From positions 1 through 62,022 of the forward strand of contig JAXEXP010000174.1 of the NCBI GenBank assembly GCA_034113365.1: a stretch of DNA of 62,022 nt, in the 5' to 3' direction. The stretch is from Spyradocola sp034113365. Its GTDB lineage: Bacteria; Bacillota; Clostridia; Christensenellales; UBA1750. The translations under genes were made by a program, and so were the position numbers. The notes under the pieces were generated by a model, which was not told the origin of the DNA, ran no database searches, and saw nothing but the letters and a program-made list of their open reading frames with translations. Shown piece after piece: positions 32,339-39,184 of the stretch. Position 1 is the stretch's first letter, and every line of letters begins with the position of its first letter.

Positions 32339-32752
32339 TTGAAACGCAGAGTGGACGCTGCGGTGAAGCGAGAGACGATCTACATCGCGGTGTGGACGGC
32401 AGTGCTCAGCGCGCTGATGGAGGCTGTGTTTCTGATATTGGGCAGATGGGACGTCACGGTGCTGCTGGGCAACCTGCTGGGCGGGCTTGCGGCGGTGCTG
32501 AACTTCTTTTTGATGGGACTGACCGTGCAAAGCGCGGTGGACAAGCCGCAGGACGAGGCGCGCACCGCGATGAAGGCGTCGCAGGCGCTGCGCAGCGTGA
32601 TGCTGCTGGTGGTGCTGGTGGCGGGCGCGGCGGCGCCCTGTTTCCACCTGATCGCCGCGATCCTGCCGCTGTTCTTCCCGCGCATTGCCATCGCGCTGCG
32701 GCCGCTGTGGGACAAGGCCGGGCGCAGGGAGGAAAAAAACGATGAGAAATAA
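32339..32752 (+). CDS. atpI: ATP synthase subunit I-like protein
   Basis: The roughly 137-residue protein has four hydrophobic segments, two hairpins around residues 20-65 and 85-120, typical of AtpI. AtpI assists assembly of the c ring in some species. TTG 32339 is chosen because AGGAGGTGGAAGGGA lies upstream. The longer frame from ATG 32207 would begin inside the promoter -10 box. The C-terminus (GRREEKNDEK) overlaps atpB by 11 bp. Confidence 0.78.
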   Translation: MKRRVDAAVKRETIYIAVWTAVLSALMEAVFLILGRWDVTVLLGNLLGGLAAVLNFFLMGLTVQSAVDKPQDEARTAMKASQALRSVMLLVVLVAGAAAPCFHLIAAILPLFFPRIAIALRPLWDKAGRREEKNDEK

Positions 32753-33641
32753 ACCCGGAAGCCGCGCCTTCAAGGCGCTGGACGCGCTGTACCTGGTGCT
32801 GGCGGTGCTGCCGCTGGCCTTCGGCATGGCGCTCAAGGTGCTGACCGAGCCGCCCGCAGACGGCATCGCCATCACGGGCGCGCGCATCTACTTTACGCTG
32901 CCGCTGCCGCTGGGCGGCATGCCCGTGACCGAGGCGCAGGTCAACTCGGTGCTGGTGATGCTGACCATCTTCTGGCTGTGCCGGTACCTGACGCACGGCA
33001 TCTCCGTCAAGTGCGGCACGCGCAGGCAGCACGCCGCCGAATGGATCGTGGGCACCGTGGAAAAGCTGGTCAAGGAGAACATGGGCAGCTATTTTGAGGG
33101 CTTTGCGCCCTTTATCGCAGCGATCCTGGCGCTGTCGGCGCTCTCGAGCCTGCTGTCGCTGCTGGGGATGTACCCGCCCACGTCGGATCTGAACGTGGTG
33201 GCGGGCTGGGCGATCCTGGTGTTCGTGCTGATCACCTATTACAAGTGCAAGTGCGGGCCGCTGCACTACCTCAAGAGCTTTACCGAGCCCGTACCGCTGC
33301 TCACGCCCATGAACATCATCAGCGAGGTGGCAACGCCCATCTCTATGGCCTTCCGTCACTACGGCAACATCCTGTCGGGCACCGTGATCTCGGTGCTGGT
33401 GGCGGCGGGGCTGCAGGGGCTGTCCTCGATGCTGCTGGGCTGGCTGCCCGGCGCGCTGGGCGAGATCCCCTTTCTGCAGATCGGCATACCGGCCGTTCTG
33501 TCCATCTACTTTGACGTGTTCAGCGGGTGTCTGCAGGCGTTCATATTCGCCATGCTGACCATGCTGTACGTCTCCGGCGGATTCCCGGCGGAGGAATACG
33601 AGAGGCGGCAGGCGAAAAAGCGCGCCGCCGGATCCCACTGA
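32742..33641 (+). CDS. atpB: F-type ATP synthase subunit a
   Basis: The 299-residue stator channel subunit has five or six membrane segments. ISMAFRHYGNILSGTVISVL near residue 200 holds the essential arginine that faces the c-ring carboxylate. The long extracytoplasmic loop near residues 30-65 and the sequence VTEAQVNSVLVMLTIF are typical of Clostridial enzymes. The start follows GGGAGGAAA. Confidence 0.93.
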   Translation: MRNKPGSRAFKALDALYLVLAVLPLAFGMALKVLTEPPADGIAITGARIYFTLPLPLGGMPVTEAQVNSVLVMLTIFWLCRYLTHGISVKCGTRRQHAAEWIVGTVEKLVKENMGSYFEGFAPFIAAILALSALSSLLSLLGMYPPTSDLNVVAGWAILVFVLITYYKCKCGPLHYLKSFTEPVPLLTPMNIISEVATPISMAFRHYGNILSGTVISVLVAAGLQGLSSMLLGWLPGALGEIPFLQIGIPAVLSIYFDVFSGCLQAFIFAMLTMLYVSGGFPAEEYERRQAKKRAAGSH

Positions 33642-33669
33642 CGAACGAAAAAAACGGAGGGTAAGAACC

Positions 33670-33954
33670 ATGTTGGAACTTGCGATTGGTATCATTCTTG
33701 GCTGCTGCGCGCTGGGCGCAGGCGCGGCGATGATCGCCGGTATCGGCCCGGGCATCGGCGAGGGCAACGCGGTTGCAAGCGCCTGTGAGGCCATCGGCCG
33801 CCAGCCCGAGAGCAAGGGTCAGGTGACCACCACCATGCTGATGGGCTGCGCCATCGCCGAGACCACCGGTCTGTACGCGCTGGTCATCGCCATTCTGCTC
33901 ATCTTCGTCGCCCCGAGCAGACTGGTGAGCATACTCGTCAACACCATCGGCTAA
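33670..33954 (+). CDS. atpE: F-type ATP synthase subunit c, two-carboxylate Na+ type
   Basis: The 94-residue hairpin of two membrane helices forms the rotor ring. Helix 1 has GIGPGIGEGNAVASA with Glu31 where Na+-type rings usually have Gln. The loop is IGRQPESKG, and helix 2 has AIAETTGLYALVIA with Glu64, Thr65, Thr66 and Tyr69. The E-(S/T)-T-G-x-Y set marks Na+ coordination. A Glu at the helix-1 site matches the two-carboxylate c ring described for Fusobacterium nucleatum. The length is slightly above usual because of a C-terminal extension (VSILVNTIG). Confidence 0.95.
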   Translation: MLELAIGIILGCCALGAGAAMIAGIGPGIGEGNAVASACEAIGRQPESKGQVTTTMLMGCAIAETTGLYALVIAILLIFVAPSRLVSILVNTIG

Positions 33955-33973
33955 GACTTTGGAGTGAACCGCT

Positions 33974-34489
33974 ATGCAATCGCTGGAAGTCATATCCTTC
34001 AACCTATGGCAGATGCTGATCTCGCTGGCCAACCTGGTGATCCTGTTCTGGATCCTCAAGCGCTTCCTGTTCAAGCCCGTCAAAAAGGTGCTGGCGCAGC
34101 GCCAGGCGGAGCTGGATTCGCAGTACGCCGCGGCGGGCGAGGCGCAGCAGAAGGCCATGCAGGATCAGCAGCAGTGGGCCGAAAAGCTGCGCGGCGCGCA
34201 GGATGAGGCCGACGCGCTGCTCAAGTCCGCCGCAGACGACGCGCGCAGCCGCGGGGAGCGCATCGTGGCCGAGGCGCGCAGCAAGGCCGACGGCATGATC
34301 CGCCAGGCCGAGGCGCAGACCGCGCTGGAGCACAAAAAGGCCGAGCAGGGCATACGCCGCGAGATCGCCGACGCGTCGGTGGAGCTGGCGCAGAAGCTCA
34401 TCGGCCGCGAAATGAACGAGCAGGACCATCGCGCGCTGATCGACGCCTTCATCGACGAGATGGGAGGTGCGGACGGTGGAGCTGAGTAA
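33974..34489 (+). CDS. atpF: F-type ATP synthase subunit b
   Basis: The 171-residue peripheral-stalk protein has one N-terminal membrane helix (LISLANLVILFWILKRFLF, residues about 15-33) followed by a long charged coiled coil rich in Ala, Gln, Glu and Lys. This is the normal architecture for a single-b enzyme. The start follows TTTGGAGTG. Its end overlaps the start of atpH. Confidence 0.93.
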   Translation: MQSLEVISFNLWQMLISLANLVILFWILKRFLFKPVKKVLAQRQAELDSQYAAAGEAQQKAMQDQQQWAEKLRGAQDEADALLKSAADDARSRGERIVAEARSKADGMIRQAEAQTALEHKKAEQGIRREIADASVELAQKLIGREMNEQDHRALIDAFIDEMGGADGGAE

Positions 34490-35003
34490 GAGCTACGCAG
34501 CTGCGCTGTTCTCCCTGGCCGCGGAAAGCGGCGAGCAGGAGGAAGTGAGCCGCGCGCTGGAGACCGTGACGCAGGTGCTGCGCGAGAACCCGGACTACCT
34601 GGAGTTCCTTGCGGCGCCCAGCATCGCCATTGACGAGCGCAGCGCGGCCATCGACCAGGCCTTTGGCGGGCGCGTGCCTGAGCACGTGGCGTCCTTTCTG
34701 CAGGTGCTGTGCCGCAGGGGACACGCGCGCAGCTACTTTGACTGCGCAAAGGAATACCGCAAGCTGTGCGACCACGCAAACCGCATCGCGCCGGCGCGCA
34801 TCACCAGCGCGGTGGAGCTGAGCGGCGCGGAAAAGCAGGCGCTGGTGGAAAAGCTGGAGCGCCTGAGCGGCAAGATCGTGCAGCCGGAGTACATCGTGGA
34901 TGAAACGCTGCTGGGCGGCCTCATCGTGGAGATGGAGGGCAGGGTGCTGGACGGCAGCCTGAAAAAGGACCTGCAGCAAGTAAAGGAAGTGATCGTAAAA
35001 TGA
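34476..35003 (+). CDS. atpH: F-type ATP synthase subunit delta
   Basis: The 175-residue delta (OSCP) subunit links the peripheral stalk to F1. It begins ELSKSYAAALFSLAAESGEQ and ends with VDETLLGGLIVEMEGRVLDG and SLKKDLQQVKE, the family signature. GTG 34476 is preferred because GGGAGGT ends 7 bases upstream; the GTG at 34467 lies on it. It overlaps atpF by 14 bp and atpA by 4 bp. Confidence 0.92.
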   Translation: MELSKSYAAALFSLAAESGEQEEVSRALETVTQVLRENPDYLEFLAAPSIAIDERSAAIDQAFGGRVPEHVASFLQVLCRRGHARSYFDCAKEYRKLCDHANRIAPARITSAVELSGAEKQALVEKLERLSGKIVQPEYIVDETLLGGLIVEMEGRVLDGSLKKDLQQVKEVIVK

Positions 35004-36493
35004 CCGGAAGCCCCGAAGAGATCGGAAAGATCATCAAGCAACAGATCGCGAGCTATTCTTCCCGGCTGGAGATGAAGGAAAACGGCAGCGTGATCGAGGT
35101 GGGCGACGGCATCGCAAGCGTCTATGGCCTGCGGGAGTGCATGGCAAACGAGCTGCTGGAGTTTGAGGACGGCAGCTTTGGCATGGCGCAGAACCTGGAG
35201 GAGGAGACGGTTTCCGTCGCGCTGCTGACCGACGGCGGCGACATCCGCGAGGGCACCAAGGTGCACCGCACGGGCCGCGTGCTGTCGGTGCCCGTGGGCG
35301 AGCAGCTGCTGGGCCGCGTGGTGGACGCGCTGGGCCAGCCCATCGACGGCAAGGGCCCCATCGAAACGGTGCAGACCCGCCCCATCGAGGCGGAGGCGCC
35401 GGGCATCATCGAGCGCAAGAGCGTGTCGGTGCCGCTGCAGACAGGCATCAAGGCCATCGACAGCATGATCCCCATCGGCAGAGGCCAGCGCGAGCTGCTC
35501 ATCGGTGACCGCCAGACGGGCAAGACCGAGATCGCCATCGACACCATCATCAACCAGAAGGGCACGGGCGTGCTGTGCATCTACGTGGCCATCGGCCAGA
35601 AAAACACCTCCGTGGTGCAGCTGGTGGGTGAGCTGACGCGCGCCGGTGCGATGGAATACACCATCGTGGTATCCGCTTCCGCGTCCGAGTCGGCGCCGCT
35701 GCAGTACGTCGCGCCCTATTCGGGCTGCGCGATGGCGGAATACTTCCGCGAGCAGGGAAAAGACGTGCTGATCGTGTACGACGATCTGTCCAAGCACGCG
35801 GTGGCGTACCGCGCGCTGTCGCTGCTCATCCGCCGCCCGCCGGGACGCGAGGCCTTCCCGGGCGATGTGTTCTACCTGCACTCCAGACTGCTCGAGCGCG
35901 CGGCGTGCGTGGCGCCCGAGTACGGCGGCGGGTCCATCACCGCGCTGCCCATCGTCGAGACGCAGGCAGGCGACGTGTCCGCCTACATCCCCACCAACGT
36001 CATCTCCATCACGGACGGCCAGATCTTCCTGGAGACCGAGCTGTTCCACGCGGGCGTGATGCCCGCCATCAACCCGGGCATCTCCGTCAGCCGCGTGGGC
36101 GGTTCGGCGCAGCTCAAGGCGATGAAGGCCGTGTCGGGCCCGCTGAAGCTGCTCTACTCGCAGTACCGCGAGCTGCAGTCCTTCGCGCAGTTCGGCAGCG
36201 ACCTGGACGCCGACACCAAGAAGCGCCTGGCGCTGGGCGAGCGCATCGTGGAGGTGCTCAAGCAGAACCGCAATGCGCCGGTGCGCGTGGGCTGCCAGGT
36301 GGCCATCATCTACGCGGTGAGCAACGGCTGGCTGGACAAGGTGGAGGTCAACAAGGTCGCCGATTACGAGCGCAGGCTCTACGAGCTGCTGGAAAACAGC
36401 TACGAGGATCTGCTGGAGCGCTTTGAGCAGGGCTATTACGCCGACAAGGACGTGGAGCGGCTCAAGCAGGCGCTTTCGCAGATGCAGAGGTGA
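35000..36493 (+). CDS. atpA: F-type ATP synthase subunit alpha
   Basis: The 497-residue non-catalytic nucleotide-binding subunit has P-loop LLIGDRQTGKTEIAID near residue 170, ISVSRVGGSAQLKAMK carrying the arginine finger near residue 370, and an N-terminal beta barrel. It starts ATGA-overlapped with atpH behind AAGGAAG. The length and motifs are standard. Confidence 0.97.
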   Translation: MTGSPEEIGKIIKQQIASYSSRLEMKENGSVIEVGDGIASVYGLRECMANELLEFEDGSFGMAQNLEEETVSVALLTDGGDIREGTKVHRTGRVLSVPVGEQLLGRVVDALGQPIDGKGPIETVQTRPIEAEAPGIIERKSVSVPLQTGIKAIDSMIPIGRGQRELLIGDRQTGKTEIAIDTIINQKGTGVLCIYVAIGQKNTSVVQLVGELTRAGAMEYTIVVSASASESAPLQYVAPYSGCAMAEYFREQGKDVLIVYDDLSKHAVAYRALSLLIRRPPGREAFPGDVFYLHSRLLERAACVAPEYGGGSITALPIVETQAGDVSAYIPTNVISITDGQIFLETELFHAGVMPAINPGISVSRVGGSAQLKAMKAVSGPLKLLYSQYRELQSFAQFGSDLDADTKKRLALGERIVEVLKQNRNAPVRVGCQVAIIYAVSNGWLDKVEVNKVADYERRLYELLENSYEDLLERFEQGYYADKDVERLKQALSQMQR

Positions 36494-36499
36494 CGGCGC

Positions 36500-37312
36500 A
36501 TGGGCATGAACACGAAGAAGCTGCGCAACCGCATCCGCAGCGTGGACTCCACCATGCACCTGACGCGCGCGATGGGTCTGGTCGCGGCCTCCAAGATGCG
36601 GCGGGCGACGGAGGCGATGCTGCACGGCAGAGAGTATGCCGCAGCCGTGGAGCGCACGGCCCGGCTGCTCGTGCGCTGCCCCGAGTGCCGCAAGAGCCCC
36701 TACCTGCGCAAAAAGGGCAACGGGCGCACGTGCCTGGTGGTCATCGCGGGGGACAGGGGGCTGGCCGGCGGCTACAACGCCAATGTGTTCCGGCTGGCGA
36801 CGCAGTTCCCCGAGGCGGAATTCCTGCCCGTGGGCAAGCGCGCCTGCGAGCGGTTCGGCGGCGGCGAGCTGACGGCGGAGGGCTTCACCTACGCGGATGC
36901 GGACGAAATGGCGCGCATGCTGTGCGAGGGCTTTGCGCAGGACAAATGGGATCGCGTGGGCGTGATCTATACCCGGTATGAGTCCATGCTGACGCAGACG
37001 GCGGACGTGCGCTGGCTGCTGCCGCTGCGCGCGGGCAAGAGCGCGCCCTGCAGCGTGGTATTTGAGCCCAATGAGGAAGAGATGCTGCAGGCCGTGGTGC
37101 CGGAATACGTCTCGGGCATGCTCATCGCGTCGGTGCGCGAGAGCTTTGCAAGCGAGGTGGCCGCGCGGCGGGCCGCGATGGACTCCGCGGGCAAGAACGC
37201 CAGCGAGATGATCGAGGAACTGCACCTTCAATACAACCGCGCCAGACAGGGCGCCATCACGCAGGAGATCACCGAGATCGTCGCAGGCTCGGGCGGGATC
37301 AAGAGGAGGTAG
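36500..37312 (+). CDS. atpG: F-type ATP synthase subunit gamma
   Basis: The 270-residue central-stalk subunit has an N-terminal helix LRNRIRSVDSTMHLTRAMGL with VAASKMRRA, the Rossmann-like middle IAGDRGLAGGYNANVFR, and C-terminal ELHLQYNRARQGAITQEITE. It is slightly shorter than most gammas. A short Cys-containing stretch (VRCPECRKSPYLRKKG, about residues 54-70) sits where others have a variable loop. Confidence 0.95.
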   Translation: MGMNTKKLRNRIRSVDSTMHLTRAMGLVAASKMRRATEAMLHGREYAAAVERTARLLVRCPECRKSPYLRKKGNGRTCLVVIAGDRGLAGGYNANVFRLATQFPEAEFLPVGKRACERFGGGELTAEGFTYADADEMARMLCEGFAQDKWDRVGVIYTRYESMLTQTADVRWLLPLRAGKSAPCSVVFEPNEEEMLQAVVPEYVSGMLIASVRESFASEVAARRAAMDSAGKNASEMIEELHLQYNRARQGAITQEITEIVAGSGGIKRR

Positions 37313-37321
37313 AGAAAGAGC

Positions 37322-38722
37322 ATGTCCAATCAGGCAAAGGGGCGCGTGTGCCAGGTCATGGGACCGGTGGTGGACGTTCGCTTCGAGGACGGCAGCCTGC
37401 CTGCCATATACAACGCGCTGACCATTCCCGTGGGGGAGCGGATGCTGACGGTGGAGGTGGCGCAGCACATCGGTGACAACACCGCCCGCTGCATCGCCAT
37501 GTCCACCACCGACGGCCTCAAGCGCGACACGCCCGTGACGGATACGGGCGGACCCATCCGCGTGCCCGTGGGCCGCGAGACGCTGGGGCGCATCTTCAAC
37601 GTGCTGGGCGACGTGGTGGACAACCAGCCGAAGGTTACAGGCACGGAGCAGTGGAGCATCCACCGTCCCGCGCCCGCGTATGAGGAGCTGGCCGCCTCCA
37701 CCGAGATGCTGGAGACGGGCATCAAGGTGGTGGACCTGATCTGCCCCTTCTCCAAGGGCGGCAAGATCGGCCTGTTCGGCGGCGCGGGCGTGGGCAAGAC
37801 CGTGCTGATCATGGAGCTGATCCACAACATCGCGCGCGAGCACGGCGGCCTGTCGGTGTTTACGGGCGTGGGCGAGCGCACGCGCGAGGGCAACGATCTG
37901 TACAACGAAATGAAGGAATCCGGCGTGCTGAGCAACACCACGCTGGTCTACGGCCAGATGAACGAGCCGCCGGGAGCCAGAATGCGCGTGGGACTTTCCG
38001 GCCTGACGATGGCGGAATACTTCCGTGACAAGGAAGGGCAGGACGTGCTGCTGTTCATCGACAACATATTCCGCTTCACGCAGGCGGGCTCCGAGGTGTC
38101 GGCGCTGCTGGGGCGCATGCCGTCGGCGGTGGGCTATCAGCCCACGCTGGCCAACGAGATGGGCATGCTGCAGGAGCGCATCACGTCCACCCGCAAGGGC
38201 TCCATCACCTCCATTCAGGCGGTGTACGTCCCCGCGGACGACCTGACCGACCCCGCGCCCGCGACCACGTTCGCGCACCTGGACGCCACCACCGTGCTCT
38301 CGCGCGACATCGCGTCGCAGGGCATCTATCCGGCGGTGGATCCGCTGGAATCCACCAGCCGCATCCTGTCGCCCGAGGTGCTGGGGCAGGAGCACTACGA
38401 GGTGGCGCGCGAGGTGCAGCGCGTGCTGCAGCGCTACCAGGAGCTGATGGACATCATCGCGATCATGGGCATGGACGAGCTGTCCGATGAGGACAAGCTG
38501 CTGGTGCAGCGCGCCAGAAAGATCCAGCGCTTCCTGTCGCAGCCCTTCCACGTGTCGGAGAAGTTCACGGGCTACAAGGGCGTGTACGTGCCCGTGAGCG
38601 AGACCATCCGCGGCTTTAGGGAGATCCTCGAGGGCAAGCACGACGACCTGCCCGAGTCGGCCTTCCTGTTCGTGGGCACCATCGACGAGGCGGTGGAGAA
38701 GGCGAAGAAGGTGGCGCAGTGA
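37322..38722 (+). CDS. atpD: F-type ATP synthase subunit beta
   Basis: The 466-residue catalytic subunit has P-loop LFGGAGVGKTVLIMEL near residue 155, GVGERTREGNDLYNEMKESG with the catalytic glutamate, LLFIDNIFRFTQAGSEVSAL and the DELSD motif (GMDELSDEDKLLV). The start follows AGGAGG. It overlaps atpC by 4 bp. Confidence 0.97.
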   Translation: MSNQAKGRVCQVMGPVVDVRFEDGSLPAIYNALTIPVGERMLTVEVAQHIGDNTARCIAMSTTDGLKRDTPVTDTGGPIRVPVGRETLGRIFNVLGDVVDNQPKVTGTEQWSIHRPAPAYEELAASTEMLETGIKVVDLICPFSKGGKIGLFGGAGVGKTVLIMELIHNIAREHGGLSVFTGVGERTREGNDLYNEMKESGVLSNTTLVYGQMNEPPGARMRVGLSGLTMAEYFRDKEGQDVLLFIDNIFRFTQAGSEVSALLGRMPSAVGYQPTLANEMGMLQERITSTRKGSITSIQAVYVPADDLTDPAPATTFAHLDATTVLSRDIASQGIYPAVDPLESTSRILSPEVLGQEHYEVAREVQRVLQRYQELMDIIAIMGMDELSDEDKLLVQRARKIQRFLSQPFHVSEKFTGYKGVYVPVSETIRGFREILEGKHDDLPESAFLFVGTIDEAVEKAKKVAQ

Positions 38723-38979
38723 AGAGCTATCCGCTGAGCATCGTGACGCCGGACGGCAGCGCGTACAGCGGGCAGGCGGTGAGCCTGTCGGTGCGCGGGC
38801 TGGAGGGCGATCTGGCGGTGATGGCGGGGCACGTGCCCTTCATCACCTCCGTCAAACCCTGCACGCTGACGCTGGAGACCGGCGACGGGCAGATCCGCAC
38901 CGGCCGCGTCGGCGGCGGCATACTCACCGTGTCGCCGGACAGTGTGACGCTGCTGACCAGCCACGTGGACTGGGAATAA
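38719..38979 (+). CDS. atpC: F-type ATP synthase subunit epsilon, N-terminal domain only
   Basis: The 86-residue protein has the beta-sandwich domain of epsilon (YPLSIVTPDGSAYSGQAVSL, then LEGDLAVMAGHVPFITSVKP and GGGILTVSPDSVTLLTSHVD). It stops at DWE, just where the two C-terminal helices would begin; epsilon is usually 130-140 residues. The stop is followed by the operon terminator, so the short form is not a sequencing edge. GTG start, overlapping atpD. Without the helices it cannot extend into F1 as an inhibitor. Confidence 0.93.
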   Translation: MKSYPLSIVTPDGSAYSGQAVSLSVRGLEGDLAVMAGHVPFITSVKPCTLTLETGDGQIRTGRVGGGILTVSPDSVTLLTSHVDWE

Positions 38980-38991
38980 CGCAAATGAAAG

Positions 38992-39035
38992 AACACCCCC
39001 TTTCCTCTGAAAATGAGGATAAGGGGGTGTTTTTG
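38992..39035 (+). terminator. ATP synthase operon terminator
   Basis: AACACCCCCTTTCCTC / GAGGATAAGGGGGTGTT then TTTT. Confidence 0.92.
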
Positions 39036-39096
39036 ATCACCACATTATGGAAAGCGCTGGGGAAAACTTCTGATTCAGCGCAAAGAAGGAGAGACA

Positions 39097-39150
39097 TCCT
39101 TTGGCTTCCCCTTGAGGGGAAGCTGGCGCCCGCAGGCGACTGATGAGGTG
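39097..39150 (-). repeat. Intergenic palindromic repeat, family 2 copy B
   Basis: Read on the minus strand it gives CACCTCATCAGTCGCCTGCG, then the hairpin CTTCCCCTCAAGGGGAAG and CCAAAGGA, closely matching 18126-18177. It fills the gap between the atp terminator and the glycyl radical enzyme gene. Confidence 0.7.
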
Positions 39151-39184
39151 TCAGTCCAGCGCTACATAACGTAAGGCGACGATC

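Noticed and set aside
34733..38641. A 1302-codon open frame antisense to atpH-atpD
   Set aside because: Same GC-skew artefact; the sense strand is an unmistakable ATP synthase operon.
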